DNA of 33,890 nucleotides from a virus, in the IMG/VR virus record IMGVR_UViG_3300042375_000433, positions 1 through 33,890 of that record. One strand, given 5' to 3'. Below, piece after piece: positions 20,147 through 27,985 of this stretch; position 1 is the stretch's first letter, and each line of letters opens with the position of its first letter. The translations under genes were made by a program, and so were the position numbers. The notes beneath the pieces were generated by a model. The model was not told the DNA's origin, searched no databases, and saw only the letters and a list, made by a program, of their open reading frames with translations.

Positions 20147-20827
20147 ATGTCAATTTACAATATTAATACCACCTATGTTAATGAACAGTTAACGCCACCT
20201 AAATTAAGAAAAAATAAATTCTTAGCGTGGTTAAGTGTACTTGCTAAAGAATTAAATATATTCAATTATTTATTTGAATTATACCAAAAATCAGATATAA
20301 CAAGTTGGTTAGCATTTTCAATGAGTTCAACTTATTATTTAAACGATAAAGTTATTTATACTGATAATAATATTTACATGTATAATAGTACTATTCCAAC
20401 TGTTGGTAATTTACCAAATGATGTTAATTATTGGACATTAGTTCAAAGTAATTTCATTGGAGTTGATAAAAGAATTAATGCGAATGCTCAAAAAATGATA
20501 CTTGAATATACTTTAAATAGATATTTTAGAGTTTCAATAATAAGTCCACAAATTTATATTCAAAACACAACTGTATTCTTAACTCCTTTTGTAATGGGAA
20601 ACACAGGTAGTACAAGTTCAAGTATGTCTAATATTAGTAGTTATCAAGTTAATTTCTTAGGTAATGCTTATACATATTCAACAAGCACTAATGATTATAC
20701 AATTTATGTACCAAGTGTTTTATTTGCATCATTAGGAACATCAACTTTAAATAGAGAAAATGCAATACGTTCTTTTGCTGATTTATATAATTTAGCAGGA
20801 ATGACTTATCAAGTAGTAACTTATTAA
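20147..20827 (+). CDS. Baseplate-associated protein with one sugar-binding-type unit
   Basis: A 226-aa protein directly after the J-like gene, where a gpI-type baseplate protein is expected. The N-terminal part (LRKNKFLAWLSVLAKELNIF) is helical. At about 63-97 there is a unit with the same pattern as in the connector at 15435: YYLNDKVIYTDNNIYMY, then GNLPNDVNYW. The C-terminal part is beta-rich and Ser/Thr-rich. The gpI assignment is by position only. The sugar-binding reading is by pattern. Confidence 0.55.
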   Translation: MSIYNINTTYVNEQLTPPKLRKNKFLAWLSVLAKELNIFNYLFELYQKSDITSWLAFSMSSTYYLNDKVIYTDNNIYMYNSTIPTVGNLPNDVNYWTLVQSNFIGVDKRINANAQKMILEYTLNRYFRVSIISPQIYIQNTTVFLTPFVMGNTGSTSSSMSNISSYQVNFLGNAYTYSTSTNDYTIYVPSVLFASLGTSTLNRENAIRSFADLYNLAGMTYQVVTY

Positions 20828-20839
20828 ACAAATAAATAT

Positions 20840-21670
20840 ATGAAAAAAATAGATGTATCACAAATTGTAGACCCATCAATACAACAACCATTCACTGGTT
20901 TATCTTTAGCTTTTTTACAAGAAGCAAATAAAGAAATGACCTATGCTTTATGTACTAATATAATAAAGTCAAAAGGTTATACATTCTCGCCAACAGTTCC
21001 TTATAAAATATCTAATGGTAATTATGGAGACCTTACCTTTGATGGATTTATATTTTATGGAAATGAATTATATAGAATAACTGATGACCCAGTAGGATTA
21101 GATTATGCTTTAATTGATACAACTCCAGACGTTGTTGCTGACCCTGTTTTATTTACTGATTCTGTTAATAGAAACGTTCATAATAATAGATATTTAACAT
21201 ATTCAATGAGCCCAATAGGAGCTTTATTTGCTATGGCAAATGTTATTGATGTAACAGGAATAACTTATAAAGTAGCAGATGAGTATACTTTGCCAACTCA
21301 AACAACTACTTCATATACTTATGTAGATTTAACTGGTTTATCATATACAACAACTAAAACAGCTAAATATGAAATTGAATTAAAAGGAACTATTTATATT
21401 AATAGTACAAGTGGTTCAGGTTCTGCAGGTGGTGGAGCTTTATTTAGATTATTTAATACTACTGATTTAGCTTCATTAGATGATTCAAGAGTAACTATTC
21501 AAACAATAGTAACAGGTAGTACTGTCGATTCAGTTATTTGCGTTAATTTTCAATGTAAAACTATATCTTTTTTAACAAGTGGTAAAACAATAGACTCACA
21601 ATTTGCAATGGAAATAGGAACAGATGATATTACTGCTCTTAATTGTAAAATGTTTGTAAAAGAATTATAA
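20840..21670 (+). CDS. Tail fibre or receptor-binding-type protein
   Basis: A 276-aa protein that looks beta-rich, with many Thr, Ser, Gly and Tyr. It has a Gly/Ser stretch (TSGSGSAGGGALFRLF) near its middle and no recognised family. Its place after the two baseplate genes and its composition suggest an exposed tail or fibre protein. A second fibre candidate lies at 31064. Confidence 0.5.
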   Translation: MKKIDVSQIVDPSIQQPFTGLSLAFLQEANKEMTYALCTNIIKSKGYTFSPTVPYKISNGNYGDLTFDGFIFYGNELYRITDDPVGLDYALIDTTPDVVADPVLFTDSVNRNVHNNRYLTYSMSPIGALFAMANVIDVTGITYKVADEYTLPTQTTTSYTYVDLTGLSYTTTKTAKYEIELKGTIYINSTSGSGSAGGGALFRLFNTTDLASLDDSRVTIQTIVTGSTVDSVICVNFQCKTISFLTSGKTIDSQFAMEIGTDDITALNCKMFVKEL

Positions 21671-21913
21671 CTTTAAATTATTTTTAATATACCTTTTTAT
21701 TTCTACAAATTCCATGTATTTATGATTAGGTATATTATCAATAATTTGGTAATAAATTTCAATAATATTTTTAGCAACATGAGATTCAAGGGCTTCTTTA
21801 TTGACACAATCATTTATGAAACCATCTTTAGCATAACCACATATTCGAGTAGTTACTTTCATAGCCATTTCAGATTTCTTTTTTAACAGGTTTTCTATTG
21901 ATTTTTCAGCCAT
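21665..21913 (-). CDS. Antisense-oriented small protein (82 aa) inside the structural region
   Basis: An 82-aa basic helical protein starting MAEKSIENLLKKKSEMAMKV, with two Cys. No family is recognised. It is the only minus-strand gene in the 20-kb structural block, overlaps the end of the fibre-like gene by 6 bases, and has its own promoter (minus TATATTTG at 21945-21938) with a leader of about 24 bases. It is likely an accessory gene that breaks the late operon. Its function is unknown. Confidence 0.75.
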   Translation of the reverse strand: MAEKSIENLLKKKSEMAMKVTTRICGYAKDGFINDCVNKEALESHVAKNIIEIYYQIIDNIPNHKYMEFVEIKRYIKNNLKL

Positions 21914-21937
21914 AATATTAATTTTTTGTTACAATTA

Positions 21938-21968
21938 CAAATATATAAATAATTTTTAAATAATTTTG
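21938..21968. promoter_or_regulatory. Divergent promoters at the tail-head module break
   Basis: The minus strand reads TATATTTG at 21945-21938, serving the gene 21665-21913. The plus strand reads TAATTTTG at 21961-21968, four bases before the proposed ATC start of the protease at 21973. This spacing equals that of the other probable leaderless starts at 5612 and 15435. Confidence 0.65.
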
Positions 21969-21972
21969 TTAT

Positions 21973-23091
21973 ATCGAAAATTTTAAATACATAAAAAACG
22001 TTTCAGAAGAAGAAGGTACAATATTATTGTATTCTCAAATAGGTGATTCAATTGATGAGAATGGTAATTTAACCCAAGGCATCAATGGAGCATCATTTGC
22101 TTATGAAATGCAATACTTACAAGATAAATGTAAAAGTATATCTGTTCGTATTAATTCAGTTGGCGGTTCAGTTCTTGAAGGATACAGTATTGTTAGTGCA
22201 ATACTTAACTCTAAAATTCCTTGTAATACTTACATTGATGGATTAGCAGCAAGTATTTCAGGAGTTATTGCAATGGCTGGTAAAAAATGCTACATGATGG
22301 ATTATGGCACTTTAATGTTACATAATCCAAGTGGTGGTGATTCAAAGATGCTTGATTTGGTTAAAGAAACATTAGTTACACTTATTTCAAATCGTTGTGG
22401 TAAAACAATGGATGAGATTTCTATAATGATGGATTCAGAAACTTGGTTATCTGCTAATGAATGTTTATCTAACAATTTAGTAGATGAGGTTATTTCAAGT
22501 GGTAAAAAAATTAAAATGAATAAAAGTGAAAGTCTTTATAATATGACTTTGATATATAATAAATTAATAAACCCAAAAACAAAAACAATGATAAAAGTAA
22601 CAGACTTTTTGAAGTTGAAAAACGAAGCATCTGAAGAAGAAATCGTTTCAGCTATCGAAGAAAAGGACAATGTTTTGGTATCAAAAGATGCTGAGATATT
22701 AGAATTAAAAGAAAAGTTAAAAGCTTTCACTGATGCAGAAGAATTAGCTAAAGAAGCTGCTATTGCTGATATGAAGAACAAAGCTAATGACTTAGTAAAC
22801 AAAGCATTTGAAGATAAAAAAATTAAAGAAGAAGAAAAAGAATCTTTAGTTAATTTAGCAATTTCAAACTTTGAAACTATTGAAAATATGTTGAGTAAAA
22901 TCAATGTAGTTAAAAATGCAGTTACTGTATTTGATTTTAAAGTTACTAAAGAAAATGGTAGCGTTGAAAATCGTTCAGAATGGAATTTTAACGATTGGTT
23001 AAAAAACGACAACAAAGGATTAACTGAATTACAAAATTCTAATCCTGAAGAGTTTGAAAAACTAGTAAAAAAATTAAAAGTAACAATCTAA
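21973..23091 (+). CDS. Head maturation protease (ClpP fold) with C-terminal scaffold, probable AUC start
   Basis: A ClpP-type phage protease that trims prohead proteins. Counting from a TTG at 22027, motifs are RINSVGGSV (41-49), GLAASISGVIAMAG (72-85, nucleophile S76), TLMLHNPSGG (H99) and DSETWLSANE (D136 as third triad residue). The C-terminal half (about 188-354) is Lys/Glu-rich coiled coil like a scaffold. The frame is open upstream of 22027 and encodes IENFKYIKNVSEEEGTILLY, which looks like the missing first strand. No ATG is present there. An ATC at 21973 lies four bases after TAATTTTG, exactly where leaderless ATGs sit elsewhere. The start is inferred; TTG at 22027 is the fallback. 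Confidence 0.85.
   Translation: MENFKYIKNVSEEEGTILLYSQIGDSIDENGNLTQGINGASFAYEMQYLQDKCKSISVRINSVGGSVLEGYSIVSAILNSKIPCNTYIDGLAASISGVIAMAGKKCYMMDYGTLMLHNPSGGDSKMLDLVKETLVTLISNRCGKTMDEISIMMDSETWLSANECLSNNLVDEVISSGKKIKMNKSESLYNMTLIYNKLINPKTKTMIKVTDFLKLKNEASEEEIVSAIEEKDNVLVSKDAEILELKEKLKAFTDAEELAKEAAIADMKNKANDLVNKAFEDKKIKEEEKESLVNLAISNFETIENMLSKINVVKNAVTVFDFKVTKENGSVENRSEWNFNDWLKNDNKGLTELQNSNPEEFEKLVKKLKVTI
22588..23091 (+). CDS. Nested scaffold protein from an in-frame internal ATG
   Basis: An in-frame ATG at 22588 (residue 188 counted from 22027) starts a 167-aa product MIKVTDFLKLKNEASEEEIV and onwards. It has coiled-coil helices (EKLKAFTDAEELAKEAAIAD) and a basic C-terminus. It is preceded by CCCAAAAACAAAAACA, which resembles gene leaders elsewhere in this phage. 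Protease-scaffold genes with a nested scaffold are known from lambda (C and Nu3). Internal translation here is an inference. Confidence 0.5.
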   Translation: MIKVTDFLKLKNEASEEEIVSAIEEKDNVLVSKDAEILELKEKLKAFTDAEELAKEAAIADMKNKANDLVNKAFEDKKIKEEEKESLVNLAISNFETIENMLSKINVVKNAVTVFDFKVTKENGSVENRSEWNFNDWLKNDNKGLTELQNSNPEEFEKLVKKLKVTI

Positions 23092-23117
23092 ATATAAACA
23101 ATTAAAAAACAAATAAA

Positions 23118-24044
23118 ATGGCACTAATAAAAGAAATTTGGGTAAACCAAGTTGTTGAAACATTAAACCAAGACGCAGCGTTTTTACCTGCTTCAGTTGA
23201 CCACTCGCAATACGTTGCTTTTGGAACTGTACACATCCCGCAATCAGGAGCTAATCCAACTGTATTAGTTAATCCTACATCGTTTCCGTTAACTATCGCA
23301 CCACGTGTAGATACAGACAGAACTTATTCAATGACACGTTACGCTTTAGAGCCTACGTTAATTGATAATTTAGATGCTATCCAAGTATCTTATGACAAAA
23401 AGAACTCAGTTATTGGACAACAAATTTCAACTTTAGTTGAGAAAGTTGGTAATCAAGTAGCTTATTCTTGGTCTGCTACAGGAGCTTTAAACATTGTTGA
23501 AACAACTGGTACTGCAGGAACATCTTTAGCACCAGGAGCTACAGGAACTCGTAAAGCAGTTACATTAATTGATATTGCTAACTTAGCAAAGAAAATGGAC
23601 AAAGACAACGTTCCAAGAATTGGTCGTAAATTGTTAATGAATGCTGATATGTTTTGGGAGTTGTTTACAATTTCTGAAGTTGTTAGAGCATCTTATAACG
23701 GATTCCAAACAAGTACAATTGCTACTGGCGTTGTTGCTCAATTATTTGGTTTTGAAATTATGATGCGTCCAACTGTATCTATTTATGCTAAAACAGCAAC
23801 TGTACCAACTGCACCAGGAACTGCTACTGTAGTATCTGACCGTTTAGCTTGTATCGCTTGGCATCCAACTACTGTATCTCGTGCTTTAGGTTCTATGAAT
23901 CCAATGTATGACCAAGGAGACAATGGTAATGGTAAACCTGAATATTTAGGTTCTATCTTTAACATGGAAGTTATCTTAGGTTCAGCAATTTTAAGAACAG
24001 ACATGAAAGGTGTTTGTGCTTTAGTTCAAGCTTGGGTATCTTAA
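23118..24044 (+). CDS. Major capsid protein
   Basis: A 308-aa protein directly after the protease-scaffold gene and before a strong terminator. Its codon use is visibly less AT-rich than that of its neighbours, as expected for the most abundant virion protein. Features include the N-terminal WVNQVVETLNQDAAFL, TRYALEPTLIDNLDAIQVSY near 75-94, and a C-terminal segment with GSIFNMEVILGSAILRTDM. A capsid fold of HK97 type is likely from position and length, but no family name is certain. The processing site is not evident. Confidence 0.8.
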   Translation: MALIKEIWVNQVVETLNQDAAFLPASVDHSQYVAFGTVHIPQSGANPTVLVNPTSFPLTIAPRVDTDRTYSMTRYALEPTLIDNLDAIQVSYDKKNSVIGQQISTLVEKVGNQVAYSWSATGALNIVETTGTAGTSLAPGATGTRKAVTLIDIANLAKKMDKDNVPRIGRKLLMNADMFWELFTISEVVRASYNGFQTSTIATGVVAQLFGFEIMMRPTVSIYAKTATVPTAPGTATVVSDRLACIAWHPTTVSRALGSMNPMYDQGDNGNGKPEYLGSIFNMEVILGSAILRTDMKGVCALVQAWVS

Positions 24045-24064
24045 TCAATAAATAAACTAATAAG

Positions 24065-24101
24065 AAAGGCTTGTAGTAAAAAAATTACAAGCCTTTTTTT
24101 T
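24065..24101 (+). terminator. Strong intrinsic terminator after the major capsid gene
   Basis: AAAGGCTTGTA (24065-24075) pairs with TACAAGCC plus the following TTT (24086-24096), giving an 11-bp stem followed by T to 24101. It would end or attenuate the transcript after the capsid gene, keeping capsid mRNA separate and limiting tail gene expression. Confidence 0.9.
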
Positions 24102-24119
24102 AAAAACAAATAATAAAAC

Positions 24120-25643
24120 ATGGCATCAAACGACGTTATATTTATACAAAAGCAAGGAGGTCTAGGAAGACCATTGGCTGGAGAAGATTATATTTCTGGC
24201 TTATTGTTTTATTCAGATGTATTACCTTCAGGTTTTACAAGTACGGATAGAACTAAAAGTGTTTTTTCAATACAAGATGCCGAGGCATTAGGTATATTAA
24301 ACACTGCATTAGATGCTACGGCTTCTACATCAACACATACAGTAACTGACCCAGGAAATGCTGGTGAAACTATTACTTTACAAGTTCAAACAATAAATGG
24401 ATTAATAGCTTTATGTAGTCATACATTAACAGCAATGGAATCAATGTCTGTAAGTTCTGCAGGTAATGCTATTTATAATGCTATTAATGCTTTAACTTCG
24501 GTTCATGGTTTTACTGCTACTCATTTAATGGGAGTAATAACAATCACAGCACCTAAAAAAGAAGGAGTTTATTTAAACATAGGTACTCCATATACTTATA
24601 CAGTAACAGGTTCAACCACTGATTATGCTGCTACTTTAGTTCAAAATGTAGTAGTTGGTATTGCAAGTGATATTGATATTTTATATTATCATATTAATGA
24701 ATTTTTTAGAATACAACCAAAAGGCAAATTATTTGTTGGTATTTATGCTACTACGGATGCGACAACTTTTGCTAGCATTACTTTAATGCAAAATATTGCT
24801 TTAGGTAAAATTAGACAAATAGGTGTTTATCAAAAAACAACTGCTTTTGTTACTTCTCAAGTTACAAGTTTACAAGCTATTGTAAATGCTAATACTGTTA
24901 ATCATAAACCTTTAGAAGTAATTTATCAACCATTAATACAGGTTGCAACTTCATTATCTACTTTATATGATTTAAGAGCATTAAACGCTTCAAATGTATC
25001 AGTTGTTTTAGGTCAAGATGGAGCTAACAATGGTTATAAATTGTTTTTAGCAAACGCTTTATCAATTGGTTGTTTAGGTACAACTTTAGGAGCAGTTGCT
25101 TTTGCAAGTGTTAATGAAGATATTGCTTGGACAGGTAAATTTAATGTATCTAATGTAGAATTTGACACTTTAGCTTTTGTAAATGGCGATTTTTATTCTG
25201 CTCAATCAGATGGTTTAATTGATAATTTAAATTCTTTAGGTTACATCATTCTTAAGAAGTTTGTAAGCTATGAGGGTTCATATTTTAATGATTCTCACAC
25301 TTGTATACCAGTAAGTAATGATTTTGCTTATATTGAAAACAATAGAACATTCAACAAAGCAATTCGTAATTTAAGAGTATTTTTATTACCACAATTAGCA
25401 AGTCCTATTAAATTAAATGCAAATGGTACTTTAACAGAAGATGTAATTGGATTCTATGAAACATTATGCGCTCAAGCCTTGGACGTTATGCAACGTAACA
25501 CTGAACTATCAGCGTATAGTATTACAATAGACCCAACTCAAAACGTATTAAGTACATCTAAATTAGTAATTAGCGTGTCAATTGTACCAATGGGAGTAGC
25601 TAGAACTATTCAAGTAAATGTAGGTTTCACTTTATCAATATAA
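24120..25643 (+). CDS. Contractile tail sheath protein (DUF2586-like)
   Basis: A 507-aa protein starting MASNDVIFIQKQGGLGRPLA. The N-terminal QKQGGLGRPLAGEDYISGLL segment and the C-terminal TIDPTQNVLSTSKLVISVSI followed by a short strand fit Bacteroidota sheath proteins of the DUF2586 group. A C-terminal strand-rich region would form the handshake between sheath subunits. The next gene encodes a tube-like protein, and both together show a contractile tail. An inserted domain at about 60-160 is Thr/Ser/Ala-rich and may be exposed. Confidence 0.85.
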   Translation: MASNDVIFIQKQGGLGRPLAGEDYISGLLFYSDVLPSGFTSTDRTKSVFSIQDAEALGILNTALDATASTSTHTVTDPGNAGETITLQVQTINGLIALCSHTLTAMESMSVSSAGNAIYNAINALTSVHGFTATHLMGVITITAPKKEGVYLNIGTPYTYTVTGSTTDYAATLVQNVVVGIASDIDILYYHINEFFRIQPKGKLFVGIYATTDATTFASITLMQNIALGKIRQIGVYQKTTAFVTSQVTSLQAIVNANTVNHKPLEVIYQPLIQVATSLSTLYDLRALNASNVSVVLGQDGANNGYKLFLANALSIGCLGTTLGAVAFASVNEDIAWTGKFNVSNVEFDTLAFVNGDFYSAQSDGLIDNLNSLGYIILKKFVSYEGSYFNDSHTCIPVSNDFAYIENNRTFNKAIRNLRVFLLPQLASPIKLNANGTLTEDVIGFYETLCAQALDVMQRNTELSAYSITIDPTQNVLSTSKLVISVSIVPMGVARTIQVNVGFTLSI

Positions 25644-25647
25644 AAAA

Positions 25648-26076
25648 ATGAGTTATATAATTCCACCATTAATTAATGGTAAAAGTTACGAGTATGCAGA
25701 TATTATTGTGAACATCTTAGGTGTTCCAATGGTAGGCATTACTTCAATAGAGTATGATAATAAGCAAAACATGGAGAATATCTATGGGGCTGGAAACAAG
25801 GTTGTATCACGTGGTTATGGTAAATTTGAACCAACTGCTAAGATAACTTTGTTAATGGAAGAGATTGAGAATATTACTTCAGTTGCACCATTAGGAAGCA
25901 TTCAAAATATTCCTGAGTTTGATATCGTTGTTATTTATTTAGATGCAGCTTTGGTTACAAGAAAACACAAATTAAGAAATTGTCGTTTCATGAATAATCC
26001 AAGAAAATCATCTACAGGAGATACTTCAATAAGTTGTGATGTAGATTTAATTATTTCAGACGTAGAGTACATTTAA
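25648..26076 (+). CDS. Tail tube protein
   Basis: A 142-aa protein, the usual length of a myovirus tube protein, directly after the sheath. It has a beta-rich composition with GITSIEYDNKQNMENIYGAG and VSRGYGKFEPTAKITLLMEE near the middle, as seen in tube proteins of contractile tails. It would stack as hexameric rings inside the sheath. There is no strong motif. The call is by position, length and fold type. Confidence 0.8.
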   Translation: MSYIIPPLINGKSYEYADIIVNILGVPMVGITSIEYDNKQNMENIYGAGNKVVSRGYGKFEPTAKITLLMEEIENITSVAPLGSIQNIPEFDIVVIYLDAALVTRKHKLRNCRFMNNPRKSSTGDTSISCDVDLIISDVEYI

Positions 26077-26090
26077 TTAAATATTTTTAT

Positions 26091-26098
26091 TATATTTG
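26091..26098 (+). promoter_or_regulatory. Promoter before the tail chaperone and tape measure genes
   Basis: TATATTTG lies 15 bases before the ATG at 26114. It supports 26114 rather than the TTG at 26096 as the start of the next gene, because the TTG lies within the -7 element itself. It would give chaperone, tape measure and baseplate genes their own transcript. Confidence 0.7.
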
Positions 26099-26113
26099 TA
26101 TAAAAAAACAAAT

Positions 26114-26422
26114 ATGGAAAATTTAGAACAATTAAAAGCAAAATACGGAATAATTAGAACTTTGGTAATTCCTTTAGATGAGGACGATGAAAGTAAAACA
26201 GCAACTATTCATCTAAGGAAACCAGACAAAACAACAAGAGATATGGCGAGCAAGTTGGCTCAAAAAAGCTCTGAAAGTGCTATTAAAGCAGTGTTAAATA
26301 ATCTTTACGTTGGTGGTGATAAACTAGCAACTATTTACGAAAGTGAAGATGCAATGGAAAGTTTAGAATATGCAGTAGTACAATTATTGAAAGTTCAACA
26401 AACGATTATAAAAAAAAATTAA
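26114..26422 (+). CDS. Tail assembly chaperone, zero-frame product
   Basis: A 102-aa acidic protein between tube and tape measure genes, the position of lambda gpG-type chaperones. It starts MENLEQLKAKYGIIRTLVIP and ends VQQTIIKKN. The final codons run through nine A residues (26410-26418), and the -1 frame is open from there to 26595. A fraction of ribosomes should make a longer fusion with the downstream frame, as in lambda G/GT. Such proteins coat the tape measure during tail assembly and do not stay in the virion. Confidence 0.85.
   Translation: MENLEQLKAKYGIIRTLVIPLDEDDESKTATIHLRKPDKTTRDMASKLAQKSSESAIKAVLNNLYVGGDKLATIYESEDAMESLEYAVVQLLKVQQTIIKKN
26410..26416 (+). promoter_or_regulatory. 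Slippery site for -1 programmed frameshifting
   Basis: The heptamer A AAA AAA stands in the correct phase at the end of the zero frame, two codons before the TAA at 26420. A slip of one base back leads into a frame open through 26595. A second A run (26421-26427) follows. No strong stem-loop is obvious downstream, so the A run alone may drive the slip. Confidence 0.8.
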
Positions 26423-26442
26423 AAAAATATAAGGATTTAATA

Positions 26443-26595
26443 ATGGCGAATGACAGTGAAAAAAACAACGCTCTCATTCGCTTTTATTTTAATGTTAATC
26501 CTACTATTTTAAATGATTCACAATGGTGTAAAGCAGTAGCGCAAATAGACTTTGTTTTAGATTATAACGGTACAAGAACAAAAGTAAATGAGTAA
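26443..26595 (+). CDS. Second tail chaperone frame, made by -1 frameshift
   Basis: This frame is open from the slippery site (26416) to 26595 and has its own ATG at 26443, giving 50 aa (MANDSEKNNALIRFYFNVNP and onwards). The preceding codons from 26416 encode KLKKYKDLI, which joins the upstream protein without a stop. The fusion would be about 161 aa. Its stop lies inside the first codons of the tape measure gene (start 26588), a typical arrangement. Confidence 0.8.
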   Translation: MANDSEKNNALIRFYFNVNPTILNDSQWCKAVAQIDFVLDYNGTRTKVNE

Positions 26596-27985
26596 AGATT
26601 TAAATTATACACTATCCTTAAAGGATTTATTCTCAAAGCAAATGAGAGGTGCAGCTGATTCGACTTCACGAATGGACAGTTCTATGAGTAAACTAGGAGC
26701 AGTTATTGGTGGAGCTTTTGCGGTTGGTTCTGTTGTAAGTTTTGGTAAAGCAGTTATTGAAAGTTTAAAAAATTATCAATATTTTCATGCTAGTTTAAAA
26801 ACAATGCTACATGGTAATACTGATGCTGCAAACGCTTTAGAAGGTCAATTAGTTAATTTAGCAAAGACAACTCCATTTGAATTAGTAGAAGTTCAAAAAG
26901 CCACAAAGCAGTTATTAGCTTATGGTTTTAAGGCTGGCGAAGTTGTTGATACAATGCGAACTTTAGGTGATGTTAGTAGTGGAGTTGGTGCCCCATTAGA
27001 GGATATTGCTTATTTATATGGAACTTTAAAAACAAGTGGACGTGTTACATTAATGGATTTGCGTCAATTTGCAGGACGTGGTATTCCAATTTATGAAACA
27101 TTAGCAAAACGATTAAATACAACAACTGAAAACATTAATTCAATGGTTTCGGCTGGTAAAATAGGATTTAAAGATATTGAAGGTTCTTTTAAAGATATGA
27201 CTGCTGAGGGTGGTCAATTCTTTAATTTAATGGCTGACCAATCTAAAACAGTTGGTGGTCAGATATCAAATATGTCTGATGCTTGGGAGCAAATAAAAGT
27301 TAATATTGGAAAATCTCAAACAGGTATATTAGCAATGACTATTGGTTTTATGTCTAATATGGCTAATGCTATTAATGATAAATTAACTACTTCTAATTTT
27401 ATTGATGAAGCATATAAAGCAGGTGGAGCTAAGCAATACGATGCTTTAACAACAATGTATAGTACTATTCCAGGATTAAGAGATATGACTTCATTAGCAG
27501 GTACTTCAACTGAAATGAAGGAGTTTGCTATCCACATGGAAGGATTAATTGACATGTCAGGGCAAGGAATAACAAGATTGAAACAAAGTTTAGATTATTT
27601 AAAGTTAAACCAAGAAAAAGCTGTAGCATCATATAAGTCAGGAGAAATGAGTGCAGATGATTTTATGAGAAGGGAAGCTCTCATTGGTGCAGCGTTAAAA
27701 GGTATTAAAGGAAATCAAGCAATTTTAAATTCAAAAGGGGCAGTTACAAATGCAACTGAAAAACAAAAATTAGCATCTTTAGGAGCAAAAGGTTCAGGAG
27801 CTCAAAATTCAGGAGTTAATATTACTGCAGCAAGACCTCAATCATTAACAATTAATATTACAAAATTAGTAGAAAATTTAAACTTAACTTCGCAAACTTT
27901 AAAAGAAGGTACTAGTAAAATTCGTGAAGAAATTTCAAAAGTATTTTTAGAAATGGTAAATGACGCTAATTTAATAACAAGATAA
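26588..27985 (+). CDS. Tape measure protein
   Basis: A 465-aa protein with the TMP N-terminal pattern: KLGAVIGGAFAVGSVVSFGK (35-54), a following helical region with LAKTTPFELVEVQKATKQLL near 92-111, and GRGIPIYETLAKRL near 162-175. The rest is largely helical. With the usual ratio of about 0.15 nm per residue, a tail of roughly 70 nm would follow, which is short for a myovirus. The hydrophobic segments may act in membrane penetration. It is the first gene after the frameshifted chaperone, as expected. Confidence 0.88.
   Translation: MSKDLNYTLSLKDLFSKQMRGAADSTSRMDSSMSKLGAVIGGAFAVGSVVSFGKAVIESLKNYQYFHASLKTMLHGNTDAANALEGQLVNLAKTTPFELVEVQKATKQLLAYGFKAGEVVDTMRTLGDVSSGVGAPLEDIAYLYGTLKTSGRVTLMDLRQFAGRGIPIYETLAKRLNTTTENINSMVSAGKIGFKDIEGSFKDMTAEGGQFFNLMADQSKTVGGQISNMSDAWEQIKVNIGKSQTGILAMTIGFMSNMANAINDKLTTSNFIDEAYKAGGAKQYDALTTMYSTIPGLRDMTSLAGTSTEMKEFAIHMEGLIDMSGQGITRLKQSLDYLKLNQEKAVASYKSGEMSADDFMRREALIGAALKGIKGNQAILNSKGAVTNATEKQKLASLGAKGSGAQNSGVNITAARPQSLTINITKLVENLNLTSQTLKEGTSKIREEISKVFLEMVNDANLITR

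Noticed and set aside
22536-23015. Minus-strand frame of 159 codons
   Set aside because: It is antisense to the coiled-coil scaffold region. The Ser/Phe/Leu-rich composition is the complement of Lys/Glu codons.
26096-26113. TTG at 26096 as start of the tail chaperone
   Set aside because: It lies inside the -7 element TATATTTG (26091-26098), so it would not be in the mRNA from that promoter. The ATG at 26114 fits better.
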